DNA of 64,000 nt from Bradysia coprophila (Eukaryota > Arthropoda > Insecta > Diptera > Sciaridae), in assembly GCF_014529535.1 (NCBI RefSeq), contig NW_023503555.1, positions 1,798,001 to 1,862,000 of the forward strand, given 5' to 3'. The notes beneath the pieces are model-generated. The model was not told the origin of the DNA. It ran no database searches and worked only from the letters and a program-made list of their open reading frames with translations. This document shows positions 34,651-45,030 of this stretch, one piece after another. Made by a program: the position numbers and the translations under genes. Each line of letters starts with the position of its first letter. The first letter of the stretch is position 1.

Positions 34651-37600
34651 TAGTGCAAAGCTAGCTGTTAGGTACAACATGATATCCGCCGGTGCTATAG
34701 AGAAATATTTTTTTTTGAATTTTCTCATGTTTAATAAGTTAAAACGACGTGGTCGATTGTCATAGCAGAAAACATTGTTATCGCTACGCTGGCTGGAGTC
34801 ATATTCTGTGGGATAATAGCGAGCAACTGCGAACTACACATTAATTCAATTGACTTGATGTGGTGGTGCCGAGCGGCAGATAATGCAGTCTTTGAAAACC
34901 ATCAAAAAAGTCCTTAAAATTATTTAAAAAAAACCTTTGGAAACCAAAGAGACCTTGAAAAACCCGAAAAACCTCTGAAAATCAAAAGAAAATCCTTGAA
35001 AATAGCTTGAAGATCCTTTTAAATTGACAAGAAAGACCCTTGAAAATCAAGGAAAATCCCCTTGCACTCAAAACACGCAATTATCTTCCCCCCATGTGGT
35101 GTGATTGTGATCATTACTTTACACTAACCTTGTATGTACCTATGTACCTGAGGGTCTATGCTTCTCAAGACCCATAACTCTATTCTAATGTAACCGCTAG
35201 TGAAATTCCAATACGTTATTGACTTATATGCATAAATAAACTGTTTAATCGTCTGCATAAACAGCACGCAGAATTACTAGTTAAAATTTACTAGACATTT
35301 TAAGTTACATCTGACTCAAATTAGAGCAATACATTTACTGATCCATCTATTATTAGCAGCAACAACAGAAATAAGCGTTTAGCTCTGTTGCCCTATCAAA
35401 GAAATAACAAAAATTGTATGATATGAGACTAACGAAGTAAAAGATTTGAATCAAATACTAATAAATATGTGAAATGTTTTTTCAACAAATAAAGGAACAG
35501 ATTTAATGATTTGTGATGATATATGTACGCATGCCCCATAGTAAAATGTTTGATCAAAATGCCTTGACTTACTCATTATTTAATCTGTACATCTATCGTT
35601 GCGGTGAGACGACCCTGAGCTTAATTTTCTATACGTAAATACGAGATTACGTAAATTGAATCAGTTACAGACTCACAGATAACATTATCGACCGTGAGTT
35701 TTATTTTCTCCGGAAATTACTGGCTCGATAGCAGTTATGATCTCAAATAACATTTCCTATTGTTATAATGAGATTGTATACATAACAATGCTAGTGCATC
35801 GAAAGACAAAGATATGAAAATTCGTTGAAACTCTCATACGTTTTCAACAGAATGCTATGAGCTATGTTCATACGTATAGGAATAACACCGGAATAATATG
35901 ACTTTAGCAGCAACATGCAAAAAAATATATTGGTAAGACGCTCAACGGGATGGCAACTAGAGCCATCGTAGATCTAGGCCTAATGTTTTCTTCACCGAGT
36001 AGTATCACAGTAACAATTCTCGGAACAGGGCATGTTTGGCCTGACCTGAACTGATACGAGAGAACCTGATTTATATCAGGTCAGATTCAGGTTGAAACTG
36101 AGCCTGAGCTTGACATTTTTGTTTCAAGTTCTAGCATCCTCAGGTGAAGTTCAGGCCAAGTTCAGGTTGACCTGAACCTGACTGAAACCTTCCACAATAA
36201 TGTCCAACACTAACAAATATTTGGCATTATCATTGGAAAACTTTAAGAAATAAGCGAGACAGATCCGTTCCCAAGAGAGTGACAAAAGTCTTAGATACAA
36301 TTACCCACAACTTTTTTTGATATAAACTTAAACCATGCGGTATTATGTAGAACAAAATAAATATTGCGATGTAATCTCGTGATCAAAAACAAATAGTATT
36401 TTAGTTAATGACTGTAATAACAATTTTCTTATTAAAAACGAATTTATGCGGAAGATCGGAATAATTACATCCAACAAAATACTGTCTGTGGACGCTGATG
36501 AATAATTAAATTACACACCGGGTGTACTTTAGAATATTTTTTTTCGCCTAACATTTAATATTCAGAATTGTTACGAATTGATGTTAACGATTAGAATGGA
36601 GGAAGTAGATAATTTGGTAAATAAAATTTACAAACATGATATATCGATCATCACTATCTATGATATGACTTACTGTATAGTGATTGTTGGCGGTGTTTGA
36701 TTAACAGATTTCTTTTTCTAATTTTTATTGGTATTGGTGGTGGATTTTGACTGTGAGCAAGACAAGAGTGGAATGTTTTAGCCTAGAAGGTATGACGAAA
36801 TACCGAATCATTGTCGAATCGTTGTTGTATTAATAGACTTCAAGATTTGAGGGCCGAAAAAGCCCACTGGGCGATGCACGGCAGTCCAGTATGGCCTGGC
36901 CAGTCTGTACATGTGGAGGTATGGACCATACGGTATGGTCCGGAGTAGTAAAAATATTTGTTCATAAACGTTCATCTGGTATCGACAGTAAAAATGAAAA
37001 GAAAAAGTAATAAGTGATAATCTTCGGTCAGTGAGGTCTTATATATAGTATAGTAAATGGTTAAACAAATGAAGTACAAGATTTTGTTGCAGATGCAGTG
37101 ATATACTTTAAACAATCAAAGTAAAAGATTTAAAGATTTTATCGCAGTGCTTGCCGTTTCTAAAATAATCTATAGGTTAGTTTTAGTTAGGTTTTTTTTT
37201 TTAAACAGTGAACGTTTGTGTGTGAATATGCTATAGGTACATTGAGATTACATTGAAATTTAGCAATAGGATTTTTTTCTGTTCGTCGTCCACATTTGTT
37301 TTAGGACAAGCAGACAGTGGAGTCGATAAAATATCTTTCACTTTAAACGTTTACAATGATCAACTGCTTCAACTACCCAAAAACACATGTATTGAAACAA
37401 TAAGTAGCAGAGAATTAAGTCTTTCACTTCTTACTTCTTCATGTTAAAATACATTTAGAAGCAATTGATGACTTGTAAAATTTTGCATAGTCGATCGACT
37501 ACAATAACTTAAAGATGGTTCGTAATTTCGATGCATACCTTAATCAACATTTTGCTTTTTGTCCGAAGAAGAATTCTTGTGAAAACGGCCTCGACAAAAT

Positions 37601-38293
37601 CGGGGAATCAAGGAATTATATGCTTCGATAAACTATTTGTGGCTAGATATGAAGCCTGGCTTCAAGTATTTTTCACAAAATATTAAACTTGAAAACTTGA
37701 GGTGAAATATTTCCGTTTACCTTTTTTCTCAGTATGTCGATCTCTCGGGAGCCTTTTTTTATTGCAACGGTCACATTTGTTTAATATCTTCTCTTAAGAC
37801 TAAAATATTTTTCATGTGTCGGGGCCGAAAACGGGGGTTTTGCAGAAATTTTCTCGGGTTTTCAGCCACTTACACGACGGTTGATTTTAGGCACTTTCAC
37901 TTGTCACCCTTACTTCATTTGGGCTACAACCCGCGAAATTGCCTAAAATCTACCATCCACAACAGATACGTAAATAACTATTACTTAACCCATCAGTTGA
38001 ATTTCAATTACCTTTCTCTTTTTAATACTTTGATTGTCACTGGAATCGTGCGTTCTGCCTGGGACAGTGGAATAGGATCGTACTGAGAAATATTTTATAG
38101 TTTAGAAATGAAAGATCGCAGAGTTGAAGTCAAATTTTTATTTTTCCTTGCGAAACGTATAAATCTCAAAATATTCATAAATAAAAGACAAAAACCATCA
38201 CCGAACGTTTGTTAACATTCGTGGACAAAATATTACACAGAAAGTAAACCTTAAATCCCTGCACAGTTTCGATATTCAAATACCACTAAGCGA
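34651..38293. other. Long gene-free stretch
   Basis: AT-rich, with no convincing exon. It holds a degenerate CCTTGAAAA repeat (about 34,890-35,060), an AGGTTCAGGTT/CCTGAACCTG cryptic repeat (about 36,030-36,190), a small palindrome (GGACCATACGGTATGGTCC near 36,923) and several copies of a GAAGTAACAGATTT-like motif. A frame at 37,253-37,447 follows a splice-acceptor-like site but resembles no protein I know. Confidence 0.45.
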
Positions 38294-38776
38294 TCAGCAA
38301 TCCTTGTCGCTAATTCGTATCCTATTTGACCTTCTTCTAGACTCGAATTTGTTAGGACATTCTCGACGATCCTCCATCCATTTCGATACATTTTCTGCAT
38401 GACCATCATCAGATTGATTGGATGAATCGATTACCAATTTTGAAATTACGATTTTAACATTAGTCAATTCACGAATCTGTGAACCGTGCGGTATCGATTG
38501 GATAGTATCGTTGCCACCATCATCAAAAACCAAATCATTTTGCTCATCCAAATCCTTTGGTTGTTTCTTAGCTTTTTTATTTGCTCGGTTAATAGTTGAG
38601 TTAAACATGTCCTCTTGGTAGTCATGCAATTGTTGACGGTACATTTTATCTTGTTTCAATGTTTTAACGAGCGTACGTTTCTGTTGTTTCAGAAATTTAC
38701 TGTGTCGCGATATTCGTTTACGTTGTTTCTTATTGATTAAACTGTTTAGCGATTCCAATGTCTTCCCGATATTCAT
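38294..38776 (-). CDS. Small basic protein, 160 aa, not recognised
   Basis: A single minus-strand frame with an ATG start. The N-terminal two fifths is strongly basic and helical in composition (KKQRKRISRHSKFLKQQKRT then NRANKKAKKQ), followed by an acidic and Ser/Asp-rich stretch and a basic tail (ESRRRSNRIRISDKDC). There is no signal or membrane segment. The pattern fits a nuclear or nucleolar protein, but I cannot place a family. The frame is long for this base composition, and AAATTTTAAT-rich flanks follow both ends. Confidence 0.55.
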   Translation of the reverse strand: MNIGKTLESLNSLINKKQRKRISRHSKFLKQQKRTLVKTLKQDKMYRQQLHDYQEDMFNSTINRANKKAKKQPKDLDEQNDLVFDDGGNDTIQSIPHGSQIRELTNVKIVISKLVIDSSNQSDDGHAENVSKWMEDRRECPNKFESRRRSNRIRISDKDC

Positions 38777-39669
38777 TTTAATTTTCTATAAAATTTTCTC
38801 CAATCGAACTGTTTACGTTTAATTTAAAAATGCTAAACTGTCAATTTCAAGTGCATTAAACAGCGAGTTCACTTTAACAAAACTGCATGTCTTGTATGTA
38901 TAACAAGCCATCAACGCCATCAACAGTACCAGCAGTACCATGTGATGGTAAAGGTAAACGTAGCAAGGTGGCGCAGCTGTTTTTTTCAGTTTGGTTTAGC
39001 TATTTTTTATGCAATTAAGGTTTGGAGTTCATGCAAAATTAACTCGATTGATTTATGGTGATGTATTAAATAGGTCGTTTGATTCGTAGTCAACCGAACT
39101 AGATTTTCTGTTGAATACTTACATACTTACATATCTGAGCAAGTCACTTCTGATTCAACCTGCCAGTTTGGAGATTAAATCCTGAATACATTTCCTGTTG
39201 TAACACCAATATGTTCAATGGTGAGCAATTTCTTTTGCCTACAAATCATACTAACGTCGATCTATTGCCTCCTCTCTGTAAACTGATTGATTTTTTTTGC
39301 CCATGATTGGACCTGTTTCGACCCTTAAACATAAACGCAGTACAATCCAAAATAATTTACCACAGCACAGTCTACCTAATCAGGTAAATATATTTGGTAA
39401 ATTGAAAGTACAGTCGACGTCATTAAAATTTAGACATGAATTCGCTTCAGCCGTGATTCAACTGGTCGACTCAAACAAACAAAACTGCTCATATAAACCA
39501 AAAATAAATTTTGCTCCAATAAATTATTTTTTAAGTAATTTAATTTGCCTAAAATTGTATAAAAAACGACATAAAGTCTCAAGAAGAACTGAAGTCAATT
39601 CGTCATGCGATTTTCTTTCGGAATCTATGCTGGTCATTGGAAATCAATTGAGAATTCGTTGAGACTTTT
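38777..39669. other. Intergenic, no gene seen
   Basis: The 122-codon frame at 39,297 opens with TTG and lacks any recognisable content, so I do not call it. Otherwise plain AT-rich sequence. Confidence 0.4.
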
Positions 39670-40625
39670 CGATTTGGTTTACATCGACTATTATGGGACA
39701 GGCTTCTGGAGGTACACCTGCACTTTCTGATTTTGACAAAGGAAAAGTCTTCGTTTGGTAGGGTTATTTGTGATAGTTGCGGTTTCATAACGAAGAATAT
39801 CCGTGGGCTTAGTATTCATATGAGGTAGCATAGAAGTGGTTTTAGTAGTGTTGACGATGCTTCTGGAAGTAGGAATCATAGTGATGGGTGCAGAGGTGTA
39901 TTTTCAAATGTAGAGGGTGATTCAGACGTTTTGAACGATTTTAGTTGGCTTGTCAATAGATGCCGACTTACTGTTCCTTTGACTAGGATTATTCAGAAAT
40001 CTGTTAGGACTGTTGTTTGTGAGGAACTTACTAGGGAAATCGAGTTTTTGATAAAAAAGGATGATTTAGGATCTTGGATGAGGGTACTTTATTTTCCTTA
40101 CGTTGTTCTGAGTAGTAATATCCCACACACGTCAGTCAAGGGATGATAATAAAGAAATCGTTTTCTAAAAAAAAGGAAAGGATGGGGTTAAAGTAATTAG
40201 GTCTAACTTGAGTTATTTCAGAAGTTCCACTGATATAAACGGTGCTCTGTCTGAGGTTTTGCGTGAAAAGGGTGTTCCATTTACGGTAGAGAAGTCAGTG
40301 GATAGGAATAGTGTAGCGATCAAAACTGCTACTAGAAAGGTTAGTGAAGTTAGGGGTGTCATTAGAGTTTTGTGCTCAGACGAAGTAGTAGCACCTTAAA
40401 ATTTTGAGACTGTTACTAAGTTGAGAGCAAAACACCCAGATGATGATGGTGGGGTTTTTGAGGAGACCAAGTTTGAGAGCAGTTTGCCGTTGACTGAGGT
40501 TGAGGATGTAATTAGGGCCATTAGAAGTTTTCCAATGAGTTCTTCTGGAAGAATTGGTGGGTTACGTCCTAGACACTTGAAAGATCTTATATCTTATACT
40601 TGTGGCGATTGAGCGTTTGTTAAAA
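39670..40625 (+). mobile_element. Decayed non-LTR retrotransposon (LINE) fragment
   Basis: Successive plus-strand frames read like the N-terminal and pre-RT part of a LINE polyprotein. First comes a C2H2 finger (ICDSCGFITKNIRGLSIHMR, near 39,760-39,825), which is followed by a stop. Then comes a helical stretch (SYFRSSTDINGALSEVLREK) and the pre-RT motif VIRAIRSFPMSSSGRIGGLR followed by RHLKDL. There are at least three stops or frame changes. The fragment ends near 40,620 before any YADD box or endonuclease, so the 3' half is missing, which is the reverse of ordinary LINE 5' truncation. No poly(A) tail or target duplication is seen. Confidence 0.7.
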
Positions 40626-43365
40626 ACAGTGGGGCCTAGTTATATATCAGACATATTATATAACCATGATTCACGATATAGAAAGATAGTTGCTTCTTCG
40701 TCCTTAATAATAAAATGTCTTAGACAGGGTTAAAACTTTTCATTCACTTATTATCCTTCCAATAGGATCAATCAACAAATTCAGAAATGACTGAGTAGAA
40801 TACATCTATATTCGAATGTTTATCTCACTGATGTTTGATAACACTCGACCTCTAATAAATCGTAATAATAGAAACAAGTTTAATGAATTAGCGGAAGAGT
40901 GAAAATTAGCTGTGATGATCTAATCTCATTTCATTTTTGCTGGAATTGTTGTTTTGTTTAGATAAGCAATTAAAAATGTGGCTCGTTTTTTTCATTATCA
41001 ATACATTTTAAGTTTAAGTTACCCTATCAGTTGCAATATGTGTTTGAGAACAAAGCAGAACGGTTGTATCATACGACTCTGGAAGAAGACACAGGACTTT
41101 TCTATTGTAAACGTTTTTTGGCTACAGCTTCGCCCACATAAAAATGCCCACTATCGAATTTAAGCTGTTCTTCTTAGATTCTGCGGAGATTATCTTTTCA
41201 TTTCGAGATTTTATTGCTGCTTGGATAAATGCTTTTCATGTGTTTAACAAGACTCAAAACATATTGATGGTATGAACCTACAGATTAACAGTTATATTTA
41301 TCCTTGTTTTATTATAAAAAGTGTTGTTGCAGTTATTTCACATAAAAGTCAAAAGCCAAAGAATTTATTCGAAATGGCAACAGGTTTTCTAAGTTTTTTT
41401 TTCTTCAAATATTTTTCGGGCACGCAAACAACCTTGAGATATGTTGACAAATTCAGGTTTTTTCTTTGCATATATGATTGTTATGACGGTAGCTAGATTT
41501 TCTTTTTGCATCACAATTTTGTTAACATAATTGAAGTAATTAAAACAAATTTAATAAATTTGGTACGACATGTATGAGTTGCTATAGTAGACTTACGAGA
41601 CTTATGCATGGAAGTTATTACTTTCAAGGTAAGGGATCGATTACGTGAGCTGGCTGTTGATAACATTCAGGTATTTAGTGGTGTAGCGGTTCGATAGCGT
41701 TATTTTAGACTCGTTTTGGTGTCTGATGAGTTTTTGTTTTAACTTCCATGATTTCATTCTCATTTCATTCATTCGTCATATTCTAATGGACGTTGTCATT
41801 GATACGTATGTAATGTGGAATGAATTTGATTGAATTGGTTACACAACGCTGGAATTTATAATTCCATAACAGTACACTAGCGGAAAGGTCAAATCCAACA
41901 TATTTTCTGATTTGAGAGTCGTTGTGTTTAGGATTTGTTCCCAAATTTGTTTAACAAATGAAAATCTAGATTCTTTATTTCAATTTTTCGGTACATGCTG
42001 CGTTCGCGTACGTACTTTTTCGTAAGCATCATAAATCTAGATTCTCATTTGTTAAACGAAATTTTAGTGGAATTATTTACGATAAGTCGATATCCCCATT
42101 CCCGCCGAGATTAAGATTCTTTCCTCGATTTTGCTAGTAAAATCTTACATTGTATTTAGACAGAAAATTCTTGGCTATTCTTTCGTTGTCATAAATTCGA
42201 TTTAACCTGACAATTAAGTGACTCAGCTACACTTTCTCAGAATTATTCAACAGAGCCTGCGCTAGTAGAATCATTCATCATCTTATGTGATCAGTAGAAT
42301 ATGGAAAAAAGCTCATCGTAATAAACAATGAGTAAGCGAGTGAGTCTACAAGTGAATCTACAGAAAATCTAAAATAAAAACGAACGAACTGGTATACCGG
42401 ATTGTATGTTCAACTGTTTTATTGTTATATTACCAATTTAATTCAACCTTGCGAGGAATAAAAAAACAACACAACAACGACGACTTCACAATAAAATCAC
42501 ATAGTTCTCACATTATAATATAATATAATTTCTGGTCCATCCATACCAATGTAAATAATTAAATAAATTTGTATTTGTTGATCATGTTTTGTTGTGTATA
42601 TATACCGTCCCAATATAACGAATTATAAAGTGTATGGATAGGCAGTTAGCGTTTTATTATTGTTATTACAATTTTTCAGTCTATGCATTTAATTATGTTC
42701 AGTGTATGTGATATACTCTTCATGTAGGCATATTGTTTGTTGTAGTATGAATAAAAATCCACCGTGTCTATGGACGCGTTTACAGCACTTTTTTCAGTTG
42801 AAAATGAATGGTCCGTGAACTAAATTTTGCATTGGCAATCAATAGGTGTTTCTGCAGCCGCATTTGAATGGAAATACAAACTTTCGATTCGGACTACGAT
42901 GCGATTTGATCATCTTGACTAGCCTTCCAAATTATGGTTGGCAACAAAAAAAATCTTTCCATTCAATCGATTTTTGATCATATTTCACTCAAGCTAAGAA
43001 TGTCGGCATCGATTTTGTTTTCTTATTTCTTTGTACCACTAGCTGTAAACATTGATAATCATTCTTACCTGATATTACTGATAGAAGAAGAATATTGAAC
43101 AACAAATGCTCTCAAATATCGCTCGAGGTTTCTGTAGAAGTTCTTTGAAAACAAGGCTAACATGAGATACTAGCAATATACTGTGAAGTTTCAACCAAAA
43201 ATTGAACAAATGGTCGCAAATGAGATTTTTTTTTAACAAAATGCAAGACAAATGATGCATTTTGCGTAAATGCATTTGCCTACATTTTTTAAAAGGAAAG
43301 TGATCCCACGACTTCCGTCGCATTTTGGATAAGGAATCTCTCAATTTGTAGAATGAATTAATTTT
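40626..43365. other. Gene-free stretch left of the tandem duplication
   Basis: AT-rich; open frames are under 90 codons and look random. A 25-bp-armed hairpin lies at 41,948-42,060. Nothing else could be supported. Confidence 0.45.
41948..42060. repeat. Hairpin with arms of about 25 bp
   Basis: TTGTTTAACAAATGAAAATC with TAGATT on the left matches the complement of AATCTAGATTCTCATTTG with TTAAACGAA on the right, around a 60-bp loop. A likely small foldback remnant. Confidence 0.7.
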
Positions 43366-44599
43366 TGGTTGAAACTTCGTTATAATGTTTAAACGTCTGA
43401 AGTAACAGATTTAACGACTGTACCGCTACTTTGTGATACGTGAATGAAAGGTGTAAGAGAGAAGGCAACGCATAGATTGGATCGTAATTAATTTAATTTA
43501 ATATTTTACGGAAGATTTGGCTCTTTTTAAGTAGAGTGCATCACAAAGATGAAAAAGTTGAAAAGTCGAGTTTTCGCGTGAAGTTTGTTGATCCAAGGCG
43601 AAGTCGTGAATTTTCATTGTTCGTCCGAGTTAAGTACAATATTATACATGCTGAGGGCACCGAAAAAAATGCTTCATTGATGAAATAAACGGTTTTCGGT
43701 GCAGAAGCATGTAAAGTTATTTTTGACGTGAACACATAAGGGTACTTTTGATTGAGGTAAGAACAAGGAGACATTTTAATTTTATTGAATGTTTGGATGA
43801 TGATGAGAGATTTTTAATAATCAATTAGGATCACGTTTTTTCATTGGATTTCCACTTGACAAAACTATATATTTTTGATATATTTTTGTAAAGTGAATTA
43901 TCACTTCATTTGACTTATCCGTTCACTCATTTGTGGCTTCTTTAACCTCGTACAGACGGAAAGCACATGACCAGTTTTATTGTCGGGTCTATTACTTCCA
44001 TCGATCAAAGTTTTTTTAATCTGTTAAATGCATTTTCCTATATCTTATATAAAAGACCATGTTACTCAGAGCTTGTCGTTATTTTTGTCCTAGCTTATCG
44101 ATAACAGATGTCACGGCAAATGTACATCAATAATCCTGTCTTTTCCGGGGCAACCAAAACAAACAAAAACTTTCCGGTTTCATCGTTTTATTACAGCGAT
44201 TCTTACATACAATTTTCTTACTCTAAACATCTACAAATCTGGTTACCCAATTACCCGATTGATGTTGAGTTGTAAAATTCAAATGAAAAAAAAACAGATT
44301 TTGAACCAACGCCACAAACGCTAAACAACTCGCCCACAACATTTCACACATTCATTCAACTTGCAATCAAATTCTGATTACAAAGGACTTTGTTTGTTGA
44401 GATATGAGAGGTGACAGCGCCATCTGTACCATTTCTTTAACAGTGTGCGTCAAACATGTAATACGAGTGCAATATCAATTGTCTCGTTTGTTAAGTCGTA
44501 TCTGTTGAGTTATATCAATTAGTCCGCTGGTACATTCGAATCCACAGAACAATTGCATAAGATTTATTGATGTATGGATAAAAACGAAAGACGCAGTAA

Positions 44600-44676
44600 G
44601 TCAGTTTGGCGCAGTTGGTTAGCGCGTCGTCTTGGAATGTATTATTATGTGGTGCATGCACAAGTTCAAAATCATG
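44600..44676 (+). repeat. Degenerate tRNA-like sequence, copy 1
   Basis: AGTTTGGCGCAGTTGGTTAG carries a good box A, and ACAAGTTCAAAATC is a weak box B; the arms do not pair well. It recurs at 48,695-48,770 in the second duplicate. A tRNA pseudogene or SINE head. Confidence 0.5.
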
Positions 44677-44844
44677 TTAAATTTTTTGTTTTTTTTTTCA
44701 AAAAATTTGAAAAACTGAAAATTTAATTAAATAACAAAACTATGCGCTAATTTATCAATTGCAATTTAGCAATTATTTCCATGGCGATTTAGTGTAACCA
44801 CTTGAAACGATCGGTTTCGCATATGGAAGTTTTAAAAATTGTTG

Positions 44845-45030
44845 AGCACCTCTCCGTTGGCGTAGTGGTAAAACACTCGTTTCAAGCGTAGAGGTACCCG
44901 GGTTCGATTCCCGTGCCGTCTACTGAACCTAGACAGCATGAGAATCGAACTTGGGGGAAATTGTCGATGGTGTGGGTGTGGTAGTGGTGGTAGGCCCTTT
45001 CACGGCGGACCAGTGTTGTAGATGTAAGAT
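44845..45030 (+). mobile_element. tRNA-derived SINE, copy 1
   Basis: Box A (TTGGCGTAGTGGTAAAACAC) and box B (GGGTTCGATTCCCG) sit 40 bp apart as in a tRNA, followed by a non-tRNA body (CTTGGGGGAAATTGTCGATG, then GTGTGGTAGTGGTGGTAGGC). The same element sits at the matching place in copy 2 (48,945), so it was there before the duplication. Confidence 0.7.

Noticed and set aside
37253-37447. Possible third exon of IDUA
   Set aside because: An acceptor in a compatible phase exists at about 37,303, but the peptide does not resemble the expected catalytic segment and soon hits a stop.
39297-39662. 121-codon plus-strand frame
   Set aside because: It starts at TTG, has low-complexity composition and no recognisable content next to a decayed LINE.
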